Assembly (NCBI RefSeq): GCF_027270315.1
Contig: NZ_CP114413.1
Span: 6,572,001-6,636,000, forward strand
Length of the DNA stretch: 64,000 nt
Reading direction: 5' to 3'
Source: Streptomyces cinnabarinus
GTDB taxonomy: Bacteria > Actinomycetota > Actinomycetes > Streptomycetales > Streptomycetaceae
Every line of letters begins with the position of its first letter. Within the stretch, counting starts at the first letter, position 1. The translations under genes and the position numbers were made by a program. The notes below the pieces were generated by a model. It was not told the DNA's origin. It did no database searches and worked only from the letters and a program-made list of their open reading frames with translations. Shown piece after piece: positions 16,152 through 24,712 of the stretch.

Positions 16152-19046
16152 ATGACAGAGACGGCGAGCGGTCCGGCACGAGGTTCCCGAGCCAAGGGCA
16201 CCAAGGCGACCAAGGGCCTGCGTATCGAGCGCATCCACACCACCCCCGGCGTGCACCCGTACGACGAGGTCCAGTGGGAGCGCCGTGACGTCGTCATGAC
16301 CAACTGGCGCGACGGCTCTGTGAACTTCGAGCAGCGCGGCGTCGAGTTCCCCGACTTCTGGTCGGTGAACGCGGTCAACATCGTCACCAGCAAGTACTTC
16401 CGCGGTGCCGTCGGCACCCCGCAGCGCGAGGTGAGCCTGAGGCAGCTCATCGACCGCATCGTGAAGACGTACCGGAAGGCCGGAGAGGACTACAAGTACT
16501 TCTCCTCGCCCGCCGACGCCGAGATCTTCGAGCACGAGCTGGCCTACGCCCTCCTGCACCAGATCTTCAGCTTCAACAGCCCCGTCTGGTTCAACGTCGG
16601 CACGCCCCAGCCCCAGCAGGTCTCCGCCTGCTTCATCCTGTCCGTCGACGACTCCATGGAGTCGATTCTCGACTGGTACAAGGAAGAGGGCATGATCTTC
16701 AAGGGCGGCTCCGGCGCCGGCCTGAACCTCTCCCGCATCCGCTCCTCCAAGGAGCTGCTGTCCTCCGGTGGCAACGCCTCCGGCCCGGTCTCCTTCATGC
16801 GCGGCGCCGACGCCTCGGCCGGCACCATCAAGTCCGGTGGCGCCACCCGCCGCGCGGCCAAGATGGTCATCCTCGACGTCGACCACCCCGACATCGAGGA
16901 CTTCATCGAGACCAAGGTCAAGGAAGAGGAGAAGATCCGCGCCCTGCGCGACGCGGGCTTCGACATGGACCTGGGCGGCGACGACATCACGTCCGTCCAG
17001 TACCAGAACGCCAACAACTCCGTCCGCGTGAACGACGAGTTCATGAAGGCGGTCGAGACCGGCGGCAAGTTCGGCCTCCGCGCGCGGATGACCGGCGAGG
17101 TCATCGAAGAGGTCGACGCCAAGTCCCTGTTCCGCAAGATGGCCGAGGCCGCCTGGGCCTGCGCCGACCCGGGCATCCAGTACGACGACACCATCAACCA
17201 CTGGCACACCTGCCCGGAGTCCGGCCGGATCAACGGCTCGAACCCCTGCAGCGAGTACATGCACCTGGACAACACGTCCTGCAACCTCGCCTCGCTGAAC
17301 TTGATGAAGTTCCTGAAGGACGACGGCAAGGGCAGCCAGTCCTTCGACGTCGAGCGCTTCGCCAAGGTCGTCGAGCTCGTCATCACCGCGATGGACATCT
17401 CCATCTGCTTCGCGGACTTCCCGACGCAGAAGATCGGCGAGAACACGCGCGCGTTCCGCCAGCTCGGCATCGGCTACGCCAACCTCGGCGCCCTGCTGAT
17501 GGCGACCGGCCACGCCTACGACTCCGACGGCGGCCGCGCCCTCGCCGGTGCCATCACCTCCCTGATGACCGGCACCTCGTACAAGCGCTCCGCCGAACTC
17601 GCCGCGGTCGTCGGCCCGTACGACGGCTACGCCCGCAACGCGCAGCCCCACCTGCGGGTCATGAAGCAGCACGCCGACGAGAACACCAAGGCCGTCCGCA
17701 TGGACGACCTGGACACGCCGATCTGGGCCGCCGCCACGGAGGCCTGGCAGGACGTGGTGCGCCTCGGCGAGAAGAACGGTTTCCGTAACTCTCAGGCGTC
17801 CGTCATCGCCCCGACCGGCACCATCGGTCTGGCGATGTCCTGCGACACCACCGGTCTTGAGCCCGACCTCGCGCTGGTCAAGTTCAAGAAGCTGGTCGGC
17901 GGCGGCTCGATGCAGATCGTCAACGGCACGGTCCCGCAGGCCCTGCGCCGCCTGGGCTACCAGGAGGAGCAGATCGAGGCGATCGTCGCCCACATCGCCG
18001 AGCACGGCAATGTGGTCAACGCTCCGGGCCTCAAGCACGAGCACTACGAGGTCTTCGACTGCGCCATGGGCGAGCGCTCCATCTCCGCGATGGGCCACGT
18101 CCGCATGATGGCCGCGATCCAGCCGTGGATCTCCGGCGCCCTGTCCAAGACGGTCAACATGCCGGAGTCGGCGACCGTCGAGGAGGTCGAGGAGATCTAC
18201 TTCGAGGCCTGGAAGATGGGCGTCAAGGCGCTCGCCATCTACCGCGACAACTGCAAGGTCGGCCAGCCGCTCTCCGCGAAGACCAAGGAGAAGGAGAAGA
18301 CCGAGGTCACGCAGAAGGCCGAGGCGACCATCCGCGAGACGGTCGAGAAGGTCATCGAGTACCGCCCGGTCCGCAAGCGCCTGCCGAAGGGCCGTCCCGG
18401 CATCACGACGTCCTTCACCGTCGGCGGCGCCGAGGGCTACATGACCGCCAACTCCTACCCGGACGACGGTCTCGGTGAGGTCTTCCTGAAGATGTCGAAG
18501 CAGGGCTCCACCCTCGCGGGCATGATGGACGCCTTCTCCATCGCCGTCTCGGTCGGCCTCCAGTACGGAGTGCCGCTGGAGACGTACGTCTCGAAGTTCA
18601 CCAACATGCGCTTCGAGCCGGCCGGTATGACTGACGACCCGGACGTGCGGATGGCGCAGTCGATCGTCGACTACATCTTCCGCCGCCTGGCGCTGGACTT
18701 CCTGCCCTTCGAGACGCGTTCCGCGCTCGGCATCCACTCCGCCGAGGAGCGTCAGCGCCACCTGGAGACCGGTTCGTACGAGCCGGCCGACGACGAGGTC
18801 GACGTCGAGGGCCTGGCCCAGTCCGCTCCGCGCACCCAGGAGCTGAAGGCCGTCGCCCCGCCGAAGATCGAGGTCGAGGAAGTCAAGCCCACCCCGAAGC
18901 AGGCCCACACCAGCGCCGAGCTGGTGGAGATGCAGCTGGGCATCCAGGCCGACGCCCCGCTCTGCTTCTCCTGCGGAACCAAGATGCAGCGGGCCGGTTC
19001 CTGCTACATCTGCGAGGGCTGCGGCTCGACCAGCGGCTGCAGCTGA
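16152..19046 (+). CDS. nrdJ: Adenosylcobalamin-dependent (class II) ribonucleotide reductase
   Basis: A 964-residue class II reductase that converts ribonucleotides to deoxyribonucleotides using coenzyme B12, without oxygen. The catalytic domain carries NSPVWFNVG, SACFILSVDDSM and the GGSGAGLNLS loop. Further conserved blocks are NPCSEYMHLDNTSCNLASLN and APTGTIGLAMSCDTTG. The C-terminus ends in a cysteine-rich tail (CFSCG, CYICEGCGSTSGC) for re-reduction by thioredoxin. It follows nrdR and starts at an ATG after GGGAGGCGG. In Streptomyces this enzyme is one of two redundant reductases, the other being class I nrdAB elsewhere. Confidence 0.97.
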   Translation: MTETASGPARGSRAKGTKATKGLRIERIHTTPGVHPYDEVQWERRDVVMTNWRDGSVNFEQRGVEFPDFWSVNAVNIVTSKYFRGAVGTPQREVSLRQLIDRIVKTYRKAGEDYKYFSSPADAEIFEHELAYALLHQIFSFNSPVWFNVGTPQPQQVSACFILSVDDSMESILDWYKEEGMIFKGGSGAGLNLSRIRSSKELLSSGGNASGPVSFMRGADASAGTIKSGGATRRAAKMVILDVDHPDIEDFIETKVKEEEKIRALRDAGFDMDLGGDDITSVQYQNANNSVRVNDEFMKAVETGGKFGLRARMTGEVIEEVDAKSLFRKMAEAAWACADPGIQYDDTINHWHTCPESGRINGSNPCSEYMHLDNTSCNLASLNLMKFLKDDGKGSQSFDVERFAKVVELVITAMDISICFADFPTQKIGENTRAFRQLGIGYANLGALLMATGHAYDSDGGRALAGAITSLMTGTSYKRSAELAAVVGPYDGYARNAQPHLRVMKQHADENTKAVRMDDLDTPIWAAATEAWQDVVRLGEKNGFRNSQASVIAPTGTIGLAMSCDTTGLEPDLALVKFKKLVGGGSMQIVNGTVPQALRRLGYQEEQIEAIVAHIAEHGNVVNAPGLKHEHYEVFDCAMGERSISAMGHVRMMAAIQPWISGALSKTVNMPESATVEEVEEIYFEAWKMGVKALAIYRDNCKVGQPLSAKTKEKEKTEVTQKAEATIRETVEKVIEYRPVRKRLPKGRPGITTSFTVGGAEGYMTANSYPDDGLGEVFLKMSKQGSTLAGMMDAFSIAVSVGLQYGVPLETYVSKFTNMRFEPAGMTDDPDVRMAQSIVDYIFRRLALDFLPFETRSALGIHSAEERQRHLETGSYEPADDEVDVEGLAQSAPRTQELKAVAPPKIEVEEVKPTPKQAHTSAELVEMQLGIQADAPLCFSCGTKMQRAGSCYICEGCGSTSGCS

Positions 19047-19085
19047 AGGTGAGCGCCTTTGAGGCGCGGAAGTAACTGCCCGGGT

Positions 19086-19114
19086 TGGGGAGTCGGCGAA
19101 CTGCCGGCTCCCCA
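19086..19114 (+). terminator. nrdJ terminator
   Basis: An inverted repeat of 11-12 bp with one G-T pair (GGGGAGTCGGC at 19087-19097 with GCCGGCTCCCC at 19103-19113) and a GAACT loop, between nrdJ and the convergent SnoaL-like gene. A smaller GCGCCT-TTG-AGGCGC hairpin precedes it at about 19052-19066. Confidence 0.8.
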
Positions 19115-19128
19115 CTCGGCTGTCGTGG

Positions 19129-19548
19129 CTATCGGGCCTGCCGGTCGCCTGGGTCCCCGAGGGTTGTCGCGATCAGGTCGGTGTCGCAGTACTCGGTGAG
19201 CGCCCGCAGTTTCCCGTCCTCGATATGGCAAACCCAGCAGTACGTGTTGTGATACGGCTTTCCGTCCTTGGTCGTGGCGCGCCCTTTGCACTCCACGACG
19301 ACACGATCGCCGGCGGCGATGAAACGCTGCGGGGTGTTCGTGTACGTGTCCGCGAACTGGGCGAGAAGCGGCCGGAACAGCTCGTTGAGGACGGTTTTCT
19401 TTCCCTCATAGGTCCCGGACCAGCTCGTCGTACCGATGATCGTCCAGCTGAAGTCCTCGGCGAGGCTGTCGGCGAGAGGCCGGCCGTCCCCCTCCGCCAG
19501 TCCGGCGAAGATGCGTTGCATGAGGTGCGTGTTCTCGGTCTCGCTCAT
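19129..19548 (-). CDS. SnoaL-like/NTF2-fold protein
   Basis: A 139-residue protein of the SnoaL/ketosteroid-isomerase-like cone fold. Characteristic segments are LMQRIFAGLAEGDGRPLADSLAEDFSW near the start, TSWSGTYEGKKTVLNELF, VVVECKGRATTKDGKPYHNTYCWVCHIEDGKL and LTEYCDTDLI at the end. Family members are small-molecule isomerases, hydrolases or binding proteins; the substrate cannot be predicted. The start was set at the ATG at 19548, preceded by GGAGGAG. The TerD-like gene lies 28 bp upstream on the same strand, so the two may be co-transcribed. Confidence 0.85.
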   Translation of the reverse strand: MSETENTHLMQRIFAGLAEGDGRPLADSLAEDFSWTIIGTTSWSGTYEGKKTVLNELFRPLLAQFADTYTNTPQRFIAAGDRVVVECKGRATTKDGKPYHNTYCWVCHIEDGKLRALTEYCDTDLIATTLGDPGDRQAR

Positions 19549-19576
19549 GGCTCCTCCGTCGCCTCGTGGGCCGTGG

Positions 19577-20110
19577 TCAGGGCTGGTGGGTCTTGCCCAT
19601 CGCCCGGGTGAAGGTCGCGGGGTCGTCCTCGTAGCCGTAGATGCCGGGGTGGAAGTCCCAGGTGCCGTCCTCCTGGCGGGCGAACTCCGCGACGGTGGCC
19701 GCGGTGGAGCCCAGGACGCCGCCGAAGTCGTCCGTGGCCAGGTCGGTGTAGCCCTCACGGATGCGCAGGCCCGGGTGGGTCACGCTGACGAAGGTGCGCT
19801 CCACGGTGCGCTGCTGGATGACGACTCCGGCGACCACGCGCGCGTACCGGCTATCGAGCCGGTTGAGTTCCAGCGTCATGACCTCGTCCCAGCCGAAGCC
19901 CTTGCCGTCGTGGCTGTCGCGGTTGAGATAGATGGTGCCGTCGGGGGACCGGCTGTCGAAGTGCACGACGAAGGCCGGATCGCCGTAAGGGTCGCTCGCC
20001 AGGTAGGTCGCGGCGACGAGATCGAGGTCGGTGGGCGGCTGCCCCGCCGGACTCGGGTCCCACTTGAGCGCGATCTCGACCTTACGGATCCCCTTGTTGA
20101 GGCCGTTCAC
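19577..20110 (-). CDS. TerD-family stress protein
   Basis: A 177-residue TerD-domain protein. The domain begins almost at the N-terminus (IRKVEIALKWDPSP) and shows the family pattern DLDLVAATYL, then VVHFDSRSPDGTIYLNRDS, GWDEVMTLELNRL and the calcium-site-type aspartates. TerD proteins are calcium-binding cytoplasmic proteins linked to tellurite, phage or general stress resistance; Streptomyces has many copies, with roles in development suggested. The start was taken as GTG 20110, preceded by AAGGGGAG; the longer open frame upstream is not typical of the family. The SnoaL-like gene follows. Confidence 0.88.
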   Translation of the reverse strand: MNGLNKGIRKVEIALKWDPSPAGQPPTDLDLVAATYLASDPYGDPAFVVHFDSRSPDGTIYLNRDSHDGKGFGWDEVMTLELNRLDSRYARVVAGVVIQQRTVERTFVSVTHPGLRIREGYTDLATDDFGGVLGSTAATVAEFARQEDGTWDFHPGIYGYEDDPATFTRAMGKTHQP

Positions 20111-20266
20111 CAGACTCCCCTTCCCCGTTCGCCATCCCTCATGCGGCCTGAACTGCCCGACAGACAAGGCCGATTGTCCATCCTGCCACGCGCGCGTGTG
20201 CCCTTGTGGAGGAGCAGTGGGAGCGAGGACACCTGACGCCGCGCCCCGGGGCCGTACCATGGCGCG

Positions 20267-20872
20267 GTGCTGGTCAAGTGGATTCGCTGCACCGTGGTGG
20301 ACCGCCGCGGTTTTGAGCGGGGGCAGCGAAAGTGGGCGGGGCTTCTGGGGGAGCCGGGGTTTCGGGGACAGGGAGGCGGCTGGAGCCGTAGCCGTCCGGG
20401 GGTGGCGCACATCATCGCCTTCTGGGAGAGCCGCGCCTTCTACGACTCCTTCATGGCGCGTTCCCACGACCGGCTGGCGGCGTCCCAGTCGGGCACGTTC
20501 AAGGACGCCCAGGTCAAACTCTTCGACCACCGTTTCGATGTGAAGACCGGCTTCGAGCCGCGCTTCACCGACGCCGATCTGCTCCGCGTCGCGCACTGCC
20601 GGGTGCACGAGGAGCGCGCCGAGCACTTCACGCTCATGCAGGAGAAGGTCTGGAACCCCGCCATGGCGGGCTCGCCCGGCATGGTCCGCGGGATGTTCGG
20701 TGAGGCGCCGGGCCACGAGTTCCTCGTCCTGTCGATGTGGCTGTCGGCGGCCGAGCACGGCAAGTACCGGGCCGAACGGGTCGAACGACTGGCCCTGCGG
20801 GCTCAGACGGAGGCCGATGTCGCCGCGCTCACCGGCGATATCGTGGAGATGGAACCCAGCTGGACGGTCTGA
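20267..20872 (+). CDS. YdbC-like (DUF4937) protein of the monooxygenase/ferredoxin-like fold
   Basis: A 201-residue cytoplasmic protein with two related halves. Each carries short beta strands and an aromatic-rich motif (VKWIRCTV, HIIAFWESRAFYDSFM; then RVAHCRVHEERAEHFTLMQEKVWNPAM, LVLSMWLSAAEHGKY). The pattern fits YdbC/DUF4937 proteins, which look like dimeric alpha-beta barrel monooxygenase relatives; no catalytic role is established. GTG start at 20267; TACCAT lies only six bases upstream, so the mRNA may be leaderless. It is divergent from the TerD gene across 156 bp. Confidence 0.75.
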   Translation: MLVKWIRCTVVDRRGFERGQRKWAGLLGEPGFRGQGGGWSRSRPGVAHIIAFWESRAFYDSFMARSHDRLAASQSGTFKDAQVKLFDHRFDVKTGFEPRFTDADLLRVAHCRVHEERAEHFTLMQEKVWNPAMAGSPGMVRGMFGEAPGHEFLVLSMWLSAAEHGKYRAERVERLALRAQTEADVAALTGDIVEMEPSWTV

Positions 20873-20978
20873 TCATCACGCGCCTCCCTGGATGGATCAC
20901 TCCGGGAAAGGTGTGACCTACGCCGTATGGAGCGCGTACGGGTGCTCTATCGGCCGTCACCCGATCTAGGGTTTTGGC

Positions 20979-21638
20979 ATGGCACGACCACGGCGCATCA
21001 TCCTTGTCCGGCACGGCGAGTCAACGGGCAATGTTGATGACACCGTGTACGAGCGCGAACCCGACCACGCGCTGGCCCTCACCGACCGGGGCTGGGAGCA
21101 GGCCGAGGAGACCGGCAAACGGCTGCGGGAGGTGTTCGGCCGCGAGGCGGTCAGCGTCTACGTCTCCCCCTACCGGCGTACGCACGAGACGCTCCGCGCC
21201 TTCCACCTGGACCCCGAGCTCATACGCGTCCGCGAGGAGCCCCGGCTGCGTGAGCAGGACTGGGGGAACTGGCAGGACCGCGACGACGTACGCCTTCAGA
21301 AGGCCTACCGGGACGCCTACGGGCACTTCTTCTACCGCTTCGCCCAGGGCGAGTCCGGAGCCGATGTGTACGACCGGGTCGGCGGCTTCCTGGAGAGCCT
21401 GTACCGCAGCTTCGAGGCCCCCGACCACCCGCCGAACGTCCTGCTGGTGACCCACGGCCTGGCGATGCGCCTGTTCTGCATGCGGTGGTTCCACTGGACC
21501 GTCGCGGAATTCGAGTCGCTGTCGAATCCCGGGAACGCGGAGATGCGGATGCTCGTTCTGGGTGATGACGGCAAGTACGTGCTTGACCGGCCCTTCGAAC
21601 GCTGGCGAGATCCGGAACCGTACGGAATCACCGGATAG
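20979..21638 (+). CDS. Histidine phosphatase family protein (phosphoglycerate-mutase-like)
   Basis: A 219-residue branch-1 histidine phosphatase. The phospho-acceptor motif is LVRHGEST near residue 10, the conserved region SPYRRTHETLRAF follows at ~65, an acidic loop (REEPRLREQDWGNWQD) follows that, and the second histidine is in VTHGLAMRLF. Such enzymes hydrolyse phosphate monoesters of sugars or nucleotides; substrate unknown. TAGGGT lies about 9 bases ahead of the ATG with no ribosome-binding site, suggesting a leaderless transcript. The ADP-ribosylglycohydrolase gene starts 12 bp after its stop, so the two form an operon. Confidence 0.9.
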   Translation: MARPRRIILVRHGESTGNVDDTVYEREPDHALALTDRGWEQAEETGKRLREVFGREAVSVYVSPYRRTHETLRAFHLDPELIRVREEPRLREQDWGNWQDRDDVRLQKAYRDAYGHFFYRFAQGESGADVYDRVGGFLESLYRSFEAPDHPPNVLLVTHGLAMRLFCMRWFHWTVAEFESLSNPGNAEMRMLVLGDDGKYVLDRPFERWRDPEPYGITG

Positions 21639-21650
21639 AGTGGCAGAGCG

Positions 21651-22583
21651 ATGACCGCTGATTCCTCACCCTACGGGCGCCTGGACCGCGCTGTTGCCAG
21701 CCTGCGCGGACTGTCCGTCGGAGACGCGCTGGGCTCCCAGTACTTCGTACCGGAGAACTACCCGCTGCTGAAGCGTCGCGAGCTGCCGGACGGCCCCTGG
21801 CAGTGGACCGACGACACGGAGATGGCCTGTTCCGTGGTCGCCGTCCTCGCGGCCCACCACCGCATCGACCAGGACGCGCTCGCCCGCTCCTTCGCCGAGC
21901 ACCATGACTTCGACCGGGGCTATGGCCCCGCCGTGAACCGCCTGCTGCGACTGGTCCGGGAGGGCGGCGACTGGCGTGAGCTGGCCGCGGCGCTCTTCAA
22001 CGGCCAGGGCTCCTGGGGCAACGGCGCCGCGATGCGGATCGCGCCCCTGGGCGCCTGGTACGCGGACGACCCGGAGCAGGCCACCCACCAGGCCGAGATC
22101 TCGGCCTACCCCACGCATCAGCACCGCGAGGCCGTCGTCGGTTCCATGGCTGTCGCCGCCGCGGCGGCACTGGCCGGTGCGCCGGGCGGGCCGCCCAGCC
22201 CGGAGGCGCTGCTCGACGGCGTGATCGCGCTCGTCCCGAAGAGCGCGGTGGGCGCGGGGCTGCGCCGGGCGCGCGACATGCTCGACTACGGCGATGCCGC
22301 CACCGTCGCGGCCGTGCTGGGCTGCGGGCGGCGGACCACCGCCCATGACACCGTGCCCTTCGCGATCTGGTCGGCGGCGCGGTCCCTCGGCGACTACGAG
22401 CAGGCGTTCTGGACGACCGCGCAGGTCGGCGGCGATGTGGACACCACGTGCGCCATCGTGGGCGGGGTGCTGGCCGCGGGCAAGGCCGGGGTTCCGCCGA
22501 CGGAGTGGGTGGAGCGGACCGAGGCGTTTCCGGAGTGGGTTCCGGGTTCCGGCGTGGCGGGTCCGGAGGGCTTGGGAGCCTGA
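21651..22583 (+). CDS. ADP-ribosylglycohydrolase family protein
   Basis: A 310-residue all-helical ARH/DraG-type hydrolase. The metal-binding motifs are present: WTDDTEM (residues ~45-52) and the C-terminal GGDVDTTCAIVGG, with GWGNGAAMR-like SWGNGAAMRIAPLG between. DraG/ARH enzymes remove ADP-ribose from proteins or small ADP-ribosyl conjugates using two Mg ions. It is translated from the same message as the histidine phosphatase upstream. Together with the NUDIX gene at 34.8 kb it belongs to the ADP-ribose/nucleotide clean-up class, though the two are not adjacent. Confidence 0.92.
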   Translation: MTADSSPYGRLDRAVASLRGLSVGDALGSQYFVPENYPLLKRRELPDGPWQWTDDTEMACSVVAVLAAHHRIDQDALARSFAEHHDFDRGYGPAVNRLLRLVREGGDWRELAAALFNGQGSWGNGAAMRIAPLGAWYADDPEQATHQAEISAYPTHQHREAVVGSMAVAAAAALAGAPGGPPSPEALLDGVIALVPKSAVGAGLRRARDMLDYGDAATVAAVLGCGRRTTAHDTVPFAIWSAARSLGDYEQAFWTTAQVGGDVDTTCAIVGGVLAAGKAGVPPTEWVERTEAFPEWVPGSGVAGPEGLGA

Positions 22584-22794
22584 GGATGGTGCGGCTCTCG
22601 AAGGTCGCATTTTCCTCGGGCTCTCGCCGCGTACTCGGGCCCTAGATGTGCCGCCGAAGGTCGGTTCGAAACTCTCCGTGCATATAGGGAACTCTCCGTG
22701 ACCGCCCTGCCGTTCTCCTGGCATCCGCTGTGTGATCCATGGGCTCACGCAGTCAGGGGGCGAAAGGGGTTCGGGGGTGGAGATGTACGTCTTG
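22584..22794. other. Non-coding stretch 3' of the ADP-ribosylglycohydrolase gene
   Basis: No supported gene. ATG 22783, with a GGGGTGGAG-like site, opens a frame that runs through the CTGGTG repeat; see the repeat entry and the rejected list. Confidence 0.4.
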
Positions 22795-22866
22795 CTGGTG
22801 CTGGTGCTGGTGCTGGTGCTGGTGCTGGTGCTGGTGCTGGTGCTGGTGCTGGTGCTGGTGCTGGTG
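22795..22866. repeat. Twelve perfect tandem copies of CTGGTG
   Basis: 72 bases of uninterrupted CTGGTG hexamers in the gap between two convergent genes. In the three plus frames it reads (Leu-Val), (Trp-Cys) or (Gly-Ala); in the minus frames (His-Gln), (Thr-Ser) or (Pro-Ala). A perfect array this long is rare in Streptomyces and should be prone to slippage. Confidence 0.95.
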
Positions 22867-22980
22867 CCGTGGCCGGTTGGCGGGTTGATGGGGTGGGTGC
22901 GGGTGGCCGGACCCTCGCCCTCGCCGTCGGTCCCCTTGGCGAGGTCCGGCCATCCGCGATCCCCTGCGGCCCCGGCCGGA
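22867..22980. other. Spacer between the CTGGTG array and the MFS gene stop
   Basis: GC-rich and without a supported gene. A CCGGCCGGATC-type run near 22970 may contribute to a weak hairpin at the end of the transporter gene. Confidence 0.3.
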
Positions 22981-24528
22981 TCAACCGGCGACGGGACCGG
23001 CCGTGCCGGACAGAGCCTCCAGGTCGCTTTTACGGACCTTGATCACGAACCAGGCGGTGGCCAGGGCGAGTGCGCCCATCGAGGCGGCAGCCACGAAGCC
23101 CATGGAGATGCCTTGGGTGAGCACCTCGTGCCCCCACGGAGCGGGCAGCTGGTGGGTCTCGGCGAACTGGGCCTTCTGTTCCGGAGAGGCCTCTGCCATG
23201 AACTTGGCCATCTGCGTCTCCGCCTCGTCCTTGCTGGCCGAGCCGAACACCGTCGTCAGGATGGACAGACCGAGCGACCCGCCCACCTGCTGCATGGCGT
23301 TGAGCAGACCGGACGCCGCGCCGGCCTCGTGCTGGGCGACTCCGGAGACGGCGGTGATCGTCAGCGTCACGAAGTTCAGACCCATGCCGAAGCCGAACAG
23401 GAGCATCGGCCCGAGCACGCCGCCCACATACGAGCTGTCCGCGCTGATGAGGGCCTGCCAGGCCAGTCCGACCACCACGAGTGCCGAGCCGGTCAGCATG
23501 AACGGCTTGGGGCCCAGTACCGGCAGGAACCGCTGCGACAGACCCGCGCCGATGGCGATGACCACGGTCACCGGCAAGAAGGCGAGGCCCGCCTCGATCG
23601 GGCTGTACTCCAGCACGTTCTGCACGAAGAGCACGATGTAGAAGAACATGCCGAACATCGCCGCGGCCAGGCTCAGCATGATCACGTATGTGCCGGAGCG
23701 GTTGCGGTCGGCGAACATCCGCAGCGGGGTGATCGGCTCCTTGGCCCGCGACTCGATGAAGGCGAACGCGAGCAGCAGAGGCACCGCGGCGACGAACGAG
23801 CCGATGGTCAGGCTGTCGCGCCAGCCCTCGTCCGCGGCACGGATGAACCCGTAGACGAGGGACGCCATACCCAGCGTCGAGGTCAATGCGCCCGCGATGT
23901 CGAAGCGGCCGGTGTGCCGTTCGGACTCGTTGATGTAGAGCGGGGTGAGGACGGCGATCAGAACGCCGATCGGGACGTTGACGAAGAGCACCCACCGCCA
24001 GTCGAGCCACTCGGTGAGCATGCCGCCGGCGAGCAGTCCGATGGCGCCGCCGCCCGCGGAGACGGCGGCGAAGACACCGAACGCCCGGTTCCGTTCCGGT
24101 CCTTCGGGGAATGTCGTCGTGATGAGCGCCAGCGAGGTCGGCGACGCGATGGCGCCACCCACGCCCTGGAGCACGCGCGCGGCGAGCAACTGCCAGGGCT
24201 CCTGGGCGAGTCCGCCGAGCAGCGAGGCGAAGGTGAAGAGCAGGATGCCGGTCATGAAGACCCGGCGGCGACCGAGGATGTCACCGGCCCGGCCGCCGAG
24301 GAGCAGCAGACCGCCGAAGGTGAGGGTGTAGGAACTGACCACCCAGGTGAGGTCGGTCGTGCTGAACTTGAGTGCGTCTTGAATGTGCGGGAGTGCGATG
24401 TTCACAATCGTCGCGTCGAGTACCACCATGAGTTGGCATGCCGCGATGACGGTGAGCGCTATACCGGGTCGGCCCTGCCTGCGGGCCGCACCTGGTTTCT
24501 GGTCCTGCATCAACTGAGAGGTTGTCAC
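22981..24528 (-). CDS. MFS drug exporter, DHA2 (EmrB/QacA) family
   Basis: A 515-residue proton-coupled exporter with about 14 predicted membrane segments. The hallmarks are the motif C region of drug antiporters and VVLDATIVNIALPHIQDAL in helix 1 (the D1 motif of 14-TMS members). GGRAGDILGRRRVF lies in loop 2-3. The GTG start at 24528 has GGGGGA upstream. It is divergently arranged with a TetR regulator and separated from it by two perfect palindromes, so its expression is almost certainly controlled by that regulator in response to a toxic ligand, which is unknown. Confidence 0.94.
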   Translation of the reverse strand: MTTSQLMQDQKPGAARRQGRPGIALTVIAACQLMVVLDATIVNIALPHIQDALKFSTTDLTWVVSSYTLTFGGLLLLGGRAGDILGRRRVFMTGILLFTFASLLGGLAQEPWQLLAARVLQGVGGAIASPTSLALITTTFPEGPERNRAFGVFAAVSAGGGAIGLLAGGMLTEWLDWRWVLFVNVPIGVLIAVLTPLYINESERHTGRFDIAGALTSTLGMASLVYGFIRAADEGWRDSLTIGSFVAAVPLLLAFAFIESRAKEPITPLRMFADRNRSGTYVIMLSLAAAMFGMFFYIVLFVQNVLEYSPIEAGLAFLPVTVVIAIGAGLSQRFLPVLGPKPFMLTGSALVVVGLAWQALISADSSYVGGVLGPMLLFGFGMGLNFVTLTITAVSGVAQHEAGAASGLLNAMQQVGGSLGLSILTTVFGSASKDEAETQMAKFMAEASPEQKAQFAETHQLPAPWGHEVLTQGISMGFVAAASMGALALATAWFVIKVRKSDLEALSGTAGPVAG

Positions 24529-24551
24529 TATGGGTCCCCCATAAGCGCCTT

Positions 24552-24571
24552 AGTGAACGCTCGCGTTCACT
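24552..24571. promoter_or_regulatory. TetR-type operator 1
   Basis: AGTGAACGC-TC-GCGTTCACT, a perfect 9-bp inverted repeat 24-43 bp upstream of the MFS start codon. It is nearly identical to operator 2, and its location points to control of the exporter promoter. Confidence 0.9.
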
Positions 24572-24599
24572 GTCGCGTCAACGGTAGTGAGTCCCCAGT

Positions 24600-24619
24600 A
24601 GTGAACGCAAGCGTTCACT
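24600..24619. promoter_or_regulatory. TetR-type operator 2
   Basis: AGTGAACGC-AA-GCGTTCACT, the same palindrome as operator 1 with a different centre. Its centre is 48 bp from operator 1, and it lies 94-113 bp ahead of the tetR-family gene, probably for autoregulation. Confidence 0.9.
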
Positions 24620-24712
24620 TCACCTGTCGCCGCGTGGCGTTCCCCCCGTCGCTGCCGCGCGGTCTCCCCATATCCCCCCGAATCCCCGCTTCTTTGCTCG
24701 CTGGAGACACAG

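Noticed and set aside
15351..19115. Minus-strand frame of about 1250 codons opposite nrdR-nrdJ
   Set aside because: Mirror of a strongly conserved gene; no homology of its own.
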